NCBI GenBank assembly: GCA_958439195.1
Contig: OY288148.1
Coordinates: forward strand, 24,923 to 88,922
Direction: 5' to 3'
Length of the DNA: 64,000 nt
Origin: an uncultured Paracoccaceae bacterium
Lineage (GTDB): Bacteria; Pseudomonadota; Alphaproteobacteria; Rhodobacterales; Rhodobacteraceae
In this document: piece by piece, positions 26,425-34,835 of the stretch
Numbering within the stretch: the stretch's first letter is position 1
Layout of the letters: each line of letters opens with the position of its first letter
The notes under the pieces: model-generated
Told to the model about the DNA's origin: nothing
Database searches by the model: none
Seen by the model: only the letters and a program-made list of their open reading frames with translations
Translations under genes and position numbers: made by a program

Positions 26425-27881
26425 TCATATTGCTCCCGGTATTTGCGCACGATGATCAGCGCCAGAATGTTCAGCGCCAGCGTGATGACGAAAAGCGACA
26501 TGCCAAGCGCAAACGCCACCAGCGTTTCGGGCGAATTGAATTCCGTATCCCCTGTCAACTGGCTGACGATCTTCACGGTGATGGTGGTCATCGCCTGGAA
26601 CGGGTTCAGGTCCAGCCGTGCGGCGGCCCCAGCCCCCATCGTCACGATCATCGTCTCACCAATGGCACGGCTGGCGGCCATCAGCACGGCCCCCATGATG
26701 CCCGGCAGCGCGGCAGGCAGCACCACCTTGCGGATGGTTTCCGATTTCGTGGCCCCCAACCCCAGCGACCCGTCCCGCATGGACTGCGGCACCGCGTTGA
26801 TGATGTCATCCGCCAGCGAGGAAATGAACGGGATGTTCAGAATGCCGATCACGATCCCCGCCGTCATCACCGATGACCCGGAATTACCCAACCCCAAAGG
26901 TTGTGCAAAATAATCCCGAAGGAACGGCCCAACCGTCACCAGCGCGAACAGCCCGAACACCACCGTCGGAATACCCGCGATCACCTCGATCAGCGGCTTC
27001 ACGATGGAACGGACACGGTTCGATGCGTATTCCGCCAGATAGATCGCCGAAAACAGACCAATGGGCACTGCCACCAGCATGGACACAAAGCTGATATACA
27101 GCGTCCCCCACAGCAGCGGCAGCAGGCCCAATTCCGAATTGCCACGGAAATTGGGTGACCACGTCAGGCTGAAGAAGAAATCCGCCGCCGGATACATGGT
27201 GAAGAACCGCAGCGATTCCGTCAGCATCGACAACACGATCCCCACCGTGGTCAGAATTGCGATGGTGGATGACAGGATCAACAGCGCCAACACCACCTGC
27301 TCTACCCGGTTGCGGGCGCGGAATTCGGGGTTGGTGGCGCGGATCGCCAGGATCAGGCCACCGATTGACAAAACAAAGGTCAGGATGGTCCGGCCCACCG
27401 CGCCCACACGCGACATTTCGCGGTAATCCTGTGCGGCTTGCAGAACGGGCGGCGTCACCTCGGACCCCAGCGCCACACCGACAGTGGCCAGCCTGTCACG
27501 CACGCTGCCAAATTCGGTGCGGATATTGTTCGCCTCATCCTCGGTCAGCGCGCCCTGCGCAACAGCCACATCCAGGCCCGATGCCACACGGCGCACATCG
27601 GCAAAAAGCAGAGTGCGGGCGGCATCATCCTCGATCATTTCTGCGGGAAAAAACCCGCTCAACTGCCGCTCGATGAACAGCGGCTGGCCAATCATCCAGA
27701 CCGCCAGCACCAGCACCGCCGGAACCGACGCCATGATAAAGCCGAACCAGCCATAATAATTAGGAAGCGAATGCAGATTGCGCGCGGTGCCACCGGCTTG
27801 TTTCAGGGCACGCTGTCGGCAAAGCACAAAACCGGCGACGGACAGGATCGCCACGATGGCGAGAAGCAGAAAAACCGACAT
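26421..27881 (-). CDS. pstC: Phosphate ABC transporter permease PstC
   Basis: A 486-aa permease, again longer than the E. coli form because of an N-terminal extension with extra helices and a periplasmic segment before the core. The core has PIGLFSAIYLAEYASNRVRS and the coupling loop DGSLGLGATKSETIRKVVLP. Start 27881 (MSVFLLLAIVAILSVAG) is preferred to a TTG at 27893. A hairpin separates it from pstS. Confidence 0.94.
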   Translation of the reverse strand: MSVFLLLAIVAILSVAGFVLCRQRALKQAGGTARNLHSLPNYYGWFGFIMASVPAVLVLAVWMIGQPLFIERQLSGFFPAEMIEDDAARTLLFADVRRVASGLDVAVAQGALTEDEANNIRTEFGSVRDRLATVGVALGSEVTPPVLQAAQDYREMSRVGAVGRTILTFVLSIGGLILAIRATNPEFRARNRVEQVVLALLILSSTIAILTTVGIVLSMLTESLRFFTMYPAADFFFSLTWSPNFRGNSELGLLPLLWGTLYISFVSMLVAVPIGLFSAIYLAEYASNRVRSIVKPLIEVIAGIPTVVFGLFALVTVGPFLRDYFAQPLGLGNSGSSVMTAGIVIGILNIPFISSLADDIINAVPQSMRDGSLGLGATKSETIRKVVLPAALPGIMGAVLMAASRAIGETMIVTMGAGAAARLDLNPFQAMTTITVKIVSQLTGDTEFNSPETLVAFALGMSLFVITLALNILALIIVRKYREQYE

Positions 27882-27904
27882 GGGGCCATCCAACCGGCTA
27901 GAGG

Positions 27905-27935
27905 GAAAAGTCAGGGCGGCGCAACGCGCCGCCCT
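27905..27935 (-). terminator. Attenuator/terminator between pstS and pstC
   Basis: The perfect 10-bp stem AGGGCGGCGC / GCGCCGCCCT (27913-27922, 27926-27935) has a 3-base loop. On the minus strand it is followed by GACTTTTCC. It lies directly after pstS inside the operon, like the phnD hairpin, and should favour PstS over the membrane subunits. Confidence 0.8.
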
Positions 27936-27946
27936 GTTTCGTCAGA

Positions 27947-28984
27947 TTATTCCAGCGGACCCATCGGGGTGCGCGCAGCCACCATTGCCTGCGTCGCCGC
28001 CAATTCCGGGTCGGACACCAGGCCATATTGGGCCAGCGGGCCATCCGGGCCGGCCATGTCGTTGGACACAAAGAACTCCACATACTCTTTCAGGCCGGGG
28101 ATCACGTCCATGTGGGCCAGCTTGACGTAGAAATACAGCGGGCGCGACACCGGGTATTCGCCGGTTGCAATCGTTTCGGTCGACGGCGTGACGCCCGACA
28201 TCGTGGCAACTTGCAGCTTGTCGGTGTTGTTCTGATAGAACGACAGGCCGAACACGCCGACGGCGTTCTTGTCGGCATCCAGACGGGCAAGCGTTTCGGT
28301 ATAGTCGCCGTCGATGTCGATGGAACGGCCATCGGTGCGCAGCTTCATGCAGGCTTCTTCGGCGCCGTCCTCATCCATGCCGGCCGCCACAAAGGCCGCC
28401 ATAGCACCGGTTTCTTCGCAACCCGCGATCACCACCTTGGTGTCGAACACTTCGCGCGTGCCATGCTTGGTGCCGGGAACCAGCACAAGGATTTCCTGCG
28501 CCGGCAGGTTGGCGTTGAAGTCCGACCACTGGGTGTGCGGGTTGGCAACCAGCGCGCCATCCTTCACGACCTGCTCGGCCACGGCGTTGTAGATGTCAGC
28601 CGGGGTGAAGCCAAACGAAGGGCCCGCCACGTCCGACGCAAAGACGATCCCGTCATAACCAAAACGCACTTCCATCACCTCGGTCACGCCATTGGCGGCG
28701 CAGGTGTCCAGGTCTTTCTGGCTGATGCGCGACGAGGAATTTGCGATGTCGACGGTGTTTTCGCCCACGCCTTCACACATTTTCGCACGGCCAGCACCCG
28801 AACCGCCACCTTCCACAACCGGGGTCGGAAAGTCGAAGTTTTCGCCAAAGGCTTCGGCCACGATGGTGGCATAGGGCAGCACGGTCGAAGAACCGGTCAC
28901 CTGCACATTGTCACGGGCCAGCGCAAGGCCGGTGGTGCCGGCCAGAACGGCCACGGTCGAAAGGGTGATTTTCACAAGGGTCAT
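27947..28984 (-). CDS. pstS: Phosphate ABC transporter substrate-binding protein PstS
   Basis: A 345-aa periplasmic protein. The signal peptide MTLVKITLSTVAVLAGTTGL ends in ALA near residue 23. The mature N-terminus DNVQVTGSSTVLPYATIVAE holds the phosphate-contacting GSSTV loop, and SRISQKDL follows, as in the PstS-like/SphX branch. ATG 28984 has GGAG at 6-base spacing and is preferred to longer readings. A PHO-box array lies about 70-110 bases upstream. It is the first gene of the pst-pho operon. Confidence 0.95.
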   Translation of the reverse strand: MTLVKITLSTVAVLAGTTGLALARDNVQVTGSSTVLPYATIVAEAFGENFDFPTPVVEGGGSGAGRAKMCEGVGENTVDIANSSSRISQKDLDTCAANGVTEVMEVRFGYDGIVFASDVAGPSFGFTPADIYNAVAEQVVKDGALVANPHTQWSDFNANLPAQEILVLVPGTKHGTREVFDTKVVIAGCEETGAMAAFVAAGMDEDGAEEACMKLRTDGRSIDIDGDYTETLARLDADKNAVGVFGLSFYQNNTDKLQVATMSGVTPSTETIATGEYPVSRPLYFYVKLAHMDVIPGLKEYVEFFVSNDMAGPDGPLAQYGLVSDPELAATQAMVAARTPMGPLE

Positions 28985-29053
28985 CTGCATCTCCATCAGG
29001 GACCACGACACCATCTCCTGGGTGCCGATCACCGCCGGGTGTAGTCCCGCCGC

Positions 29054-29093
29054 ATGACGACTATGCAAAGTTATTGTGACAGTTAAGTAACGG
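29054..29093 (-). promoter_or_regulatory. PHO box and probable promoter of pstS
   Basis: On the minus strand, half-sites in 11-bp phase are CCGTTAC (29093-29087), CTGTCAC (29082-29076), ACTTTGC (29071-29065) and TCGTCAT (29060-29054). CTGTCAC matches the PhoB consensus. A -10-like CATAGT starts 10 bases after it, the spacing known for pho promoters. The orientation is correct for pstS. Confidence 0.75.
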
Positions 29094-29267
29094 CCCGTTC
29101 GTGCCTCATGCGCTTTCTGATCATGCCAAGGAATGCTGGGAAAACCACCGCGACACCGCGCAAGACACCCGAAAAACAAGGGCGATTTGGTGACGCTCAG
29201 CCCACGATCCCCGTGCATTCCAACCCAGATAGGCCACGAATCGCCATCCGTCTTGCGACCCGGTCAG

Positions 29268-29307
29268 GTGTCACAAACGCCCTGACGGTCTGTCACAAAC
29301 CCCGTGA
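29268..29307 (+). promoter_or_regulatory. Second PHO-box-like array, facing away from pstS
   Basis: On the plus strand GTGTCAC-AAAC (29268-29278) and CTGTCAC-AAAC (29290-29300) lie exactly 22 bases apart, with weaker half-sites in phase between and after them (GCCCTGA 29279-29285, CCCGTGA 29301-29307). It lies about 285 bases upstream of pstS and points toward the 3' end of the next minus-strand gene. No plus-strand gene starts nearby. Confidence 0.5.
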
Positions 29308-29357
29308 ACGCGCCACCGTCGCATAGAACCGTCGCACGGAACCGATCCGCGCCGTCG

Positions 29358-30149
29358 TCAGCGCATCATCTGCGTCCCCGCCCAGACCAGCCCGATCAAC
29401 ACCGGCTGATGCACCAGATAGATGATCAGCGAATGCCGCCCCGGCCAGGCCAGCCGCCGCAGCCATGCCCCCACCCGCCCCTTCGCCAAAGCCCCCGCCT
29501 GCACCCGCCCGATCCACAGCCAGAACCCTGCCGCTGCCGCCAGCTTCGCCGCGCCCATCCCGGCCAGAAACGCGCCAAACCACGGAAAGACCGGCACGAA
29601 ATCCACCGCCAGCGGCGTTACCCGCGCCAACCCCGTCCAAGCCAGCCAGCGTGGGTTGAACAGATCAACCGCCACCCGCTGATCCACCAGAACCACCCCC
29701 ACAGCCAGCACCAGCAGCCCCCCCCAGGGCAGCCGGATCAACACCAGCCCCAACAGACTGCACAGCGCGATGGAATGCAGGATACCGAAAAACACAAAGG
29801 CCTGCGGAAAAGCCAGATAGGTGCCCCCCGAAACCAGCGCCGCCGCCGCCGCCAACTTGCCCAGCCGTCGCCACACCCCCGGCCAGCGAATCGCCGCCCC
29901 ATGCGCCAGCACCAGACTGACCCCGGACAGGAACAGAAAGCCTCCCGCCACCAGCCGCGCGAACACCGCCCAGCCCCCCGTGACCGTCGTTCCCGGTGCC
30001 AGATGGCCGAACAGTTCCAGATCGAATGCCAGGTGGAAAATCCCCATCCCGATCAGGGCAGCCGTCCGCGCAACATCAATCAGTGCCAGACGTTCCCCCG
30101 TTTTCGCTGTGATTTCCGCCACCATTTCCGCCCCCGGACCACCCTGCAT
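29358..30149 (-). CDS. DUF1624/heparan-alpha-glucosaminide N-acetyltransferase-like membrane protein
   Basis: A 263-aa integral membrane protein with about 7-8 helices. It has the family opening RLALIDVARTAALIGMGIFHLAFDLELFG and ends with a helix containing SLIIYLVHQPVLIGLVW, as in the HGSNAT-like/YeiB group of putative acyl transferases. The true role in bacteria is unknown, possibly envelope acylation. Starts at 30176, 30149 and 30125 are possible; 30149 follows AAAGGGG. It runs toward pstS but is separated from it by about 370 bases. Confidence 0.75.
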   Translation of the reverse strand: MQGGPGAEMVAEITAKTGERLALIDVARTAALIGMGIFHLAFDLELFGHLAPGTTVTGGWAVFARLVAGGFLFLSGVSLVLAHGAAIRWPGVWRRLGKLAAAAALVSGGTYLAFPQAFVFFGILHSIALCSLLGLVLIRLPWGGLLVLAVGVVLVDQRVAVDLFNPRWLAWTGLARVTPLAVDFVPVFPWFGAFLAGMGAAKLAAAAGFWLWIGRVQAGALAKGRVGAWLRRLAWPGRHSLIIYLVHQPVLIGLVWAGTQMMR

Positions 30150-30287
30150 TGCGGCCCCTTTCTGGGCGCAAAACACGCCCCCCGCAACCCGGACCGGCCA
30201 TCGTCATGATGGCTCGTCCCGCCATTCCAGATTGACTTCCAACCCCGCCTGTGTGCCCATTATGACAGGGAACCGGAGAGGGGCTTC

Positions 30288-31112
30288 TTGCAGCCCCCGA
30301 TAATCAAAATGCCATCCGAATACGATGATCAGAACCTGGCAAGGACACTGACAGATCAAAGCCCTGTCATGCGCCGCAGTGCCGAACAGCGTGGTCATGT
30401 CACGTCTCTTGCGAACGAAGTTTTGCAGCGCGTCGCACGCCGCGCCGCCGAGGTGCGCGAAACCCGCGAACTGCTGGCCATCAAATCCACCGCCTCCGTC
30501 CTCACCTCAGGGACCGAGGCGGAGGCTTTCTCTGCGCTGGAATCGCTCGACGATCCGCTGCGTGATCTGGATTGGTTTCTGTCCGACAGGCTTGGCCCCA
30601 TCGCCCGCGAAATCGGCGCGTTGTGGAATGGCGGCACCATAACCTATCAGGCCGCAACCTCCGGGGCGTCGCGCATCTATTCTTACCTCCGCTATCGCCG
30701 CCGCCCCACCGCCATGCCCGATCACGGCCTGCGCAAATCCGCCACCTTCGCATTGGTGCCGGGCGACATGCACACCCTTGCCATTTCCGCCGCCGCCGAT
30801 GTGTTTCGCGCGCGCGGCTGGGATATCACGCTGCTGATCGGCTACAGCAACGAAGAGCTGTGCAACCATTTCAAAGGCTCTACCGACCGCATCTTCGGCT
30901 TTGCCGCCGGATCGTCGCAATCGCTGGAACAGTTGGGCCGCCTTGTCGTATCAGTCACCGACGCCCGCCCCGAAGCATCGGTCTTTGTCGCGGGCCAGAT
31001 TACCGATGACCCATCGACCGTGCTTGTCCTGCCCGGCATCGACTTCCGCGATGTCGAGCTTGAGGCAACCTGCAACTGGTTCGAGGCACACACCCCGCCC
31101 ACTGCCACCTGA
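30288..31112 (+). CDS. Cobalamin-binding-like (SCHIC/PpaA-type) sensor or regulator
   Basis: A 274-aa protein. The C-terminal half resembles a B12-binding domain: FALVPGDMHTLAISAAADVF, with DMH in place of the usual DxHxxG (the Gly is Ala), then WDITLLIGYSNEELCNHF. The N-terminal helical part resembles the linker of PpaA/AerR-type regulators. Those family members control photosynthesis genes, but none are visible here. A TTG start with GGAGAGG upstream is used; ATG 30309 is the alternative. GGGGCT/AGCCCC (30280-30296) can pair over the ribosome site. A 13-bp tandem repeat overlaps the stop. Confidence 0.6.
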   Translation: MQPPIIKMPSEYDDQNLARTLTDQSPVMRRSAEQRGHVTSLANEVLQRVARRAAEVRETRELLAIKSTASVLTSGTEAEAFSALESLDDPLRDLDWFLSDRLGPIAREIGALWNGGTITYQAATSGASRIYSYLRYRRRPTAMPDHGLRKSATFALVPGDMHTLAISAAADVFRARGWDITLLIGYSNEELCNHFKGSTDRIFGFAAGSSQSLEQLGRLVVSVTDARPEASVFVAGQITDDPSTVLVLPGIDFRDVELEATCNWFEAHTPPTAT

Positions 31113-31159
31113 CCCACAAGCCTGCCCCACAAGCCTGACCGACCAGCCTGACCGACAAG
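31108..31159 (+). repeat. Four 13-bp tandem repeats over the stop codon
   Basis: Units CCTGACCCACAAG, CCTGCCCCACAAG, CCTGACCGACCAG and CCTGACCGACAAG run head to tail from 31108. The first unit contains the stop codon of the preceding gene. The consensus is CCTGACCSACAAG. Confidence 0.85.
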
Positions 31160-31434
31160 CACGTCTGCCAAACCTGTGTGGCACCTTGCATTGGCAGATC
31201 TTTGCCTGACGACCCGGTGTTCTGGCAAGAAACTGCCTGATCCCAATGGTTTGCGCGGCCCCGTTGCGGCATATGCCCCATCCGGCAACCCCGCGCAGCT
31301 TCCCGAACACCCCACAATCCGCCACCCTGAACACAGGCGCCCGTCTCCCCCGGGCACCAGATGGCCTGTTCCTGATGACCTGCGCGGAAATAACCCCGCA
31401 CCTTCAGGCCATCACGGACAAAGGGGGGAATGGA
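31113..31434. other. Convergent intergenic region with inverted repeat
   Basis: Apart from the 13-bp tandem repeats, it holds an inverted repeat TCTGCCAA (31164-31171) / TTGGCAGA (31191-31198) with a 19-base loop, which might act as a terminator for the upstream gene. The remaining 230 bases up to the end of the GlxA-type gene show no convincing coding frame. Confidence 0.5.
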
Positions 31435-32502
31435 TCACTCCATTCCCCCAACCGCCCCCACAGCAACCTTTCCGGTCCCCGCCTCTCTGCCCCCATGTCG
31501 GCTCGACAATCGTCGTGGCGACACGCCATAGCGTTGCCGGAACGCCTTGGTGAAGGTGTTGGTCGCATTGAACCCGCAGCCATAGGCCACCTCGGCCACC
31601 GGCATATCCGTTTCCGTCAACAAGGCCCGCGCCCGTTCCAGCCGCAACCCATTCAGATATTGCTTGGGCGACATGCCCACATAGCGCGCGAACAACCGCT
31701 CCACCTGCCGCCGCGAAACACCCAGCGATGCCGCCAGCGTCTCAATCTCAACCCCCTGCTCAAGGTTCTCCTCGAACTGCCGGATCACCTCCACCAGCAC
31801 CGGATTCCTTATCCCCAGGGTCGATGACAACGACATCCGCTGCCGCAGATCGGCAGGCCGCTGCTGCCCATGCAAACACATCCGCAACACCGCATCCGCC
31901 AGCCGGTCGCCATAGTTCTTGGCCACGATCTCGATGAACAGGTCGGTTGCCGCCGCCCCCCCCGCACTGGTCAGGATACGCCCGTCGATGCAGTAAAGCT
32001 GTTCCAACGGCCGCAGATGGCCGAACGTCTCCATAAAGGGCGGAAGGTTTTCCCAATGCAGGGTAAAACTCCGCCCCTCCAATATCCCCGCCTTGGCCAG
32101 AGCATAGGCCCCCGTGCAAAGCCCCCCCACCGTCCGCCCGATCCGCCATTGCCCGCGCAGCCAATCCGCCACCTTCTTGCTGGCCGATTTCTCCGGCTCC
32201 ACCCCGGCACAGACAAAGATCATCGCCTTCGGCTTCGTCTCCCCCAAGGCGCCGTCCACCTGCAACTTCACCCCGTTGGAACAGGCCACCGGCACCCCCG
32301 ACTCCGACAGCACCTCCCATTCAAACAGCACCTGCCCCGCCAACTGGTTGGCAATCCGCAAAGGTTCGATGGCCGAAGAAAACGCGATCAGCGAAAAATT
32401 CGGCAACAGCACAAAGGTCATCCGAACCGGCTCGCCCGCCTTGGCGACCGCCACATGGGCGACCCCCTTCGGTATGAAATTCGCCGTCACGCCAGTCTCC
32501 AT
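31435..32502 (-). CDS. GlxA family AraC-type regulator
   Basis: A 355-aa regulator. Residues about 25-200 form a DJ-1/PfpI-like domain (MTFVLLPNFSLIAFSSAIEPLR; GGLCTGAYALAKAGIL). The C-terminal AraC domain has two helix-turn-helices (LAASLGVSRRQVERLFARYVG; VAEVAYGCGFNATNTFTKAFR). The closest known types are GbdR/CdhR/SouR, activators of betaine, carnitine and sarcosine catabolism in Pseudomonas. The position next to creatinase, and the sox operon elsewhere in the window, support a role in creatine/sarcosine use. It starts 4 bases after the LysR gene, so the two are probably co-transcribed. Confidence 0.88.
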   Translation of the reverse strand: METGVTANFIPKGVAHVAVAKAGEPVRMTFVLLPNFSLIAFSSAIEPLRIANQLAGQVLFEWEVLSESGVPVACSNGVKLQVDGALGETKPKAMIFVCAGVEPEKSASKKVADWLRGQWRIGRTVGGLCTGAYALAKAGILEGRSFTLHWENLPPFMETFGHLRPLEQLYCIDGRILTSAGGAAATDLFIEIVAKNYGDRLADAVLRMCLHGQQRPADLRQRMSLSSTLGIRNPVLVEVIRQFEENLEQGVEIETLAASLGVSRRQVERLFARYVGMSPKQYLNGLRLERARALLTETDMPVAEVAYGCGFNATNTFTKAFRQRYGVSPRRLSSRHGGREAGTGKVAVGAVGGME

Positions 32503-32506
32503 CGCC

Positions 32507-33412
32507 TTACCCCGTCACTCCATCCCGCGCCGCAAAGGCCCAATCCCGAAAGGCCCGCATCTGCCCGGTCTGTGCCAAAGACCCTGGCACCAGATGATAG
32601 CCAAACTCCTCCAGCACCGACACCTCTGACAATTGCACCAACCGCCCCGCCTCCAGATCGGGCCGGATCATGGCCAGCGGGCACAGCGCCACCCCCTGCC
32701 CCGCCAGCGCCGCCGCCCGCAGCAGGTTGAAATCCTCAAACACCGCCGCACCGGGTGGCGCCAACGGCATCGGCACCCCCGCCCGCCGGAACCACGCCCC
32801 CCACCCGCTCAGATCCGTGTCGTGCAACAATCCCAGCGCCAATATCTCGGATGGCAGATAGCCCGCCTGCCGCTCCATCCCTTGGCCCACCCGCGAACCG
32901 CCCAAAAGCGCCGGGCTGCACACCGGCACGCTTACCCCCGGCAGAAACGCCTCCGCCTCTCCCCCCGGCGGCCCCTTGCTGAACACAAAGGCCAGATGCA
33001 CATCCCGAAAATCCATCTCCCGCCCGTGCATCGCATAAACCACCCGTATCTCCACCTCAGGGTGCGCCGCCCGAAACCCCGCCAGCCGCGGGATCAGCCA
33101 GCACACTGCCACCGACGGGATCGCCGCAATCACCAGCGGCCCCACCCGCCGCGCCTCACGCACCCGCGCGCAGGCCGCCTCCATCTCCGTCAGCGACAGG
33201 CTGACCGCCCGCGCCAGTTCCGCCCCCTCGGGCCGCAGCCTTGGCCGCCCGCCTTCGCGGTCAAACAACGGCCCGCCCAGCCATTCCTCCAGATGCCGCA
33301 CCTGATGGCTGACCGCCGATTGCGTGACAAAAAGTAACTCGGCCGCTGCCTTGAACGATCCAGTCCGCGCCACCGCCTCAAACGCGCGCAAGGAGTTCAG
33401 GGGAATCTGCAT
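32507..33412 (-). CDS. LysR-type regulator (GcvA-like)
   Basis: A 301-aa protein with an N-terminal winged helix (MQIPLNSLRAFEAVARTGSF...VTQSAVSHQVRHLEEWLG) of the GcvA branch and a periplasmic-binding-protein-like effector domain (about 90-295). The start at 33412 is preferred to 33451 because orthologues begin just before IPLNSLRAFE. It is divergent from creatinase, with palindromes in the shared gap (33433-33459), so creatinase is the likeliest target. Confidence 0.88.
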   Translation of the reverse strand: MQIPLNSLRAFEAVARTGSFKAAAELLFVTQSAVSHQVRHLEEWLGGPLFDREGGRPRLRPEGAELARAVSLSLTEMEAACARVREARRVGPLVIAAIPSVAVCWLIPRLAGFRAAHPEVEIRVVYAMHGREMDFRDVHLAFVFSKGPPGGEAEAFLPGVSVPVCSPALLGGSRVGQGMERQAGYLPSEILALGLLHDTDLSGWGAWFRRAGVPMPLAPPGAAVFEDFNLLRAAALAGQGVALCPLAMIRPDLEAGRLVQLSEVSVLEEFGYHLVPGSLAQTGQMRAFRDWAFAARDGVTG

Positions 33413-33432
33413 CAATCGCGCCCTTCCGTCGA

Positions 33433-33459
33433 ATGAGATTTCCTCATGCATCGCATGAG
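33433..33459. promoter_or_regulatory. Probable LysR-type operator between LysR gene and creatinase
   Basis: CTCATGC-ATC-GCATGAG (33443-33459) is a perfect 7+7 inverted repeat. An overlapping ATGAG-N5-CTCAT lies at 33433-33447. The T-N11-A-like symmetry and the divergent setting fit LysR binding. Confidence 0.65.
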
Positions 33460-33529
33460 AAACCCTCTTTTGACAATCGCCCCCTTTGGCCCGACCCTGC
33501 GCCGCAACCCGATACGCAAAGGACAGGTC

Positions 33530-34762
33530 ATGCAGCGCGAAAAACTTCAGGATTACACCGGCAACGGCACCCGCCCGACCCCCACCTTCAGCGATTCAGA
33601 AATGCAGCGCCGCCTCGATGCCGTCCGCGCCGTGATGGCCGGGCTGGAGATCGACGCCGCCCTGTTCACCAGCTACCACAACATCAACTACTACGCCGAT
33701 TTCATGTTCTGCCAATTTGGCCGCCGCTACGGCCTTCTGGTCGATCACACCCTCTCCACCTCCATCTCCGCAGGCATCGACGGCGGCCAGCCCTGGCGGC
33801 GCACCTTTGGCGGGCGCAACGTCACCTATACCGATTGGCAAAAGGACAATTACTTCCATGCCATCCGCCAGTTGACGGGTGGGGTCAAACGTCTTGGCAT
33901 CGAATACGATCATATCACGATCGACACCCTCGCCCTCTTCAAGCACGAATTCCCCCATATGGAATTCGTCGACATCGCCGCCCCCGCCATGCGCCTGCGC
34001 ATGATCAAATCGGCCGAGGAAATCGCCCATATCGAAAAGATGACCCGCATCGCCGATATCGGCGGTGCCGCCTGTGTCGAAGCCGCCCTCGTCGGCACCC
34101 CGGAACATGAGGTGGCGCTGCATTCCACCGCCACCATGGTGCGCGAAATCGCCAAGATCTGGCCCGATGGCGAATTGATGGATACCTGGACCTGGTTCCA
34201 ATCCGGCATAAACACCGACGGCGCACATAACCCCGTCACCTCGCGGCGCATCCAGCGCGGCGACATCCTGTCGCTGAACTGCTTCCCGATGGTGGCGGGC
34301 TATTACGTCGCGCTTGAACGCACGCTCTTTGCTGAATCCGCCACCGACGAACACCTTCGCCTGTGGGACATCAACTGTCAGGTCCATGATCGCGGCAAGG
34401 AACTGCTGATCCCCGGCAACCGGTGCAGCGACATCGCCAAAGAACTGAATGAGATGTATGCCGCAGAAAACCTGCTGCAATATCGCAGCTTCGGCTATGG
34501 CCACAGCTTTGGCGTGCTATGCCACTATTACGGGCGCGAAGCGGGCCTCGAACTGCGCGAAGATTGCGACACCGTGCTGGAACCCGGCATGGTTGTCAGC
34601 ATGGAGCCGATGATCACCATCCCCAACCATCTGCCCGGCGCAGGCGGCTACCGCGAACACGACATCCTGGTGATCACCGAAGGCGGCAACCGCAACATCA
34701 CCGGATTTCCCTATGGCCCCGATCACCTGATCGTCGGCAATCGGGCGAAGGCAGCCGAATAA
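33530..34762 (+). CDS. Creatinase (creatine amidinohydrolase)
   Basis: A 410-aa cytoplasmic enzyme of the pita-bread (M24 peptidase-like) fold that hydrolyses creatine to sarcosine and urea. It matches Pseudomonas creatinase closely: FTSYHNINYYADF, IDGGQPWRRTFG, LMDTWTWFQSGINTDGAHNP with the catalytic His at 233, LSLNCFPMVAGYY, and GHSFGVLCHYYGREAGLELR. It lacks metal-dependent aminopeptidase function, as expected for creatinase. Start 33530 has AAAGGACAGG upstream and gives a family-typical length. The product is used by sarcosine oxidase (6.3-11.9 kb). A strong terminator follows. Confidence 0.95.
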   Translation: MQREKLQDYTGNGTRPTPTFSDSEMQRRLDAVRAVMAGLEIDAALFTSYHNINYYADFMFCQFGRRYGLLVDHTLSTSISAGIDGGQPWRRTFGGRNVTYTDWQKDNYFHAIRQLTGGVKRLGIEYDHITIDTLALFKHEFPHMEFVDIAAPAMRLRMIKSAEEIAHIEKMTRIADIGGAACVEAALVGTPEHEVALHSTATMVREIAKIWPDGELMDTWTWFQSGINTDGAHNPVTSRRIQRGDILSLNCFPMVAGYYVALERTLFAESATDEHLRLWDINCQVHDRGKELLIPGNRCSDIAKELNEMYAAENLLQYRSFGYGHSFGVLCHYYGREAGLELREDCDTVLEPGMVVSMEPMITIPNHLPGAGGYREHDILVITEGGNRNITGFPYGPDHLIVGNRAKAAE

Positions 34763-34785
34763 CCCTGCCCGCTGACCCTGCACCC

Positions 34786-34815
34786 AAAGGGGCCGCCGTC
34801 TGGTGGCCCCTTTTT
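34786..34815 (+). terminator. Intrinsic terminator of creatinase
   Basis: The stem AAAGGGGCC / GGCCCCTTT (34786-34794, 34805-34813) is followed by further T. It is located 24 bases after the stop and lies between convergent genes, so it may act in both directions. Confidence 0.88.
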
Positions 34816-34835
34816 CTGCTGACCCGTGAACCGGT

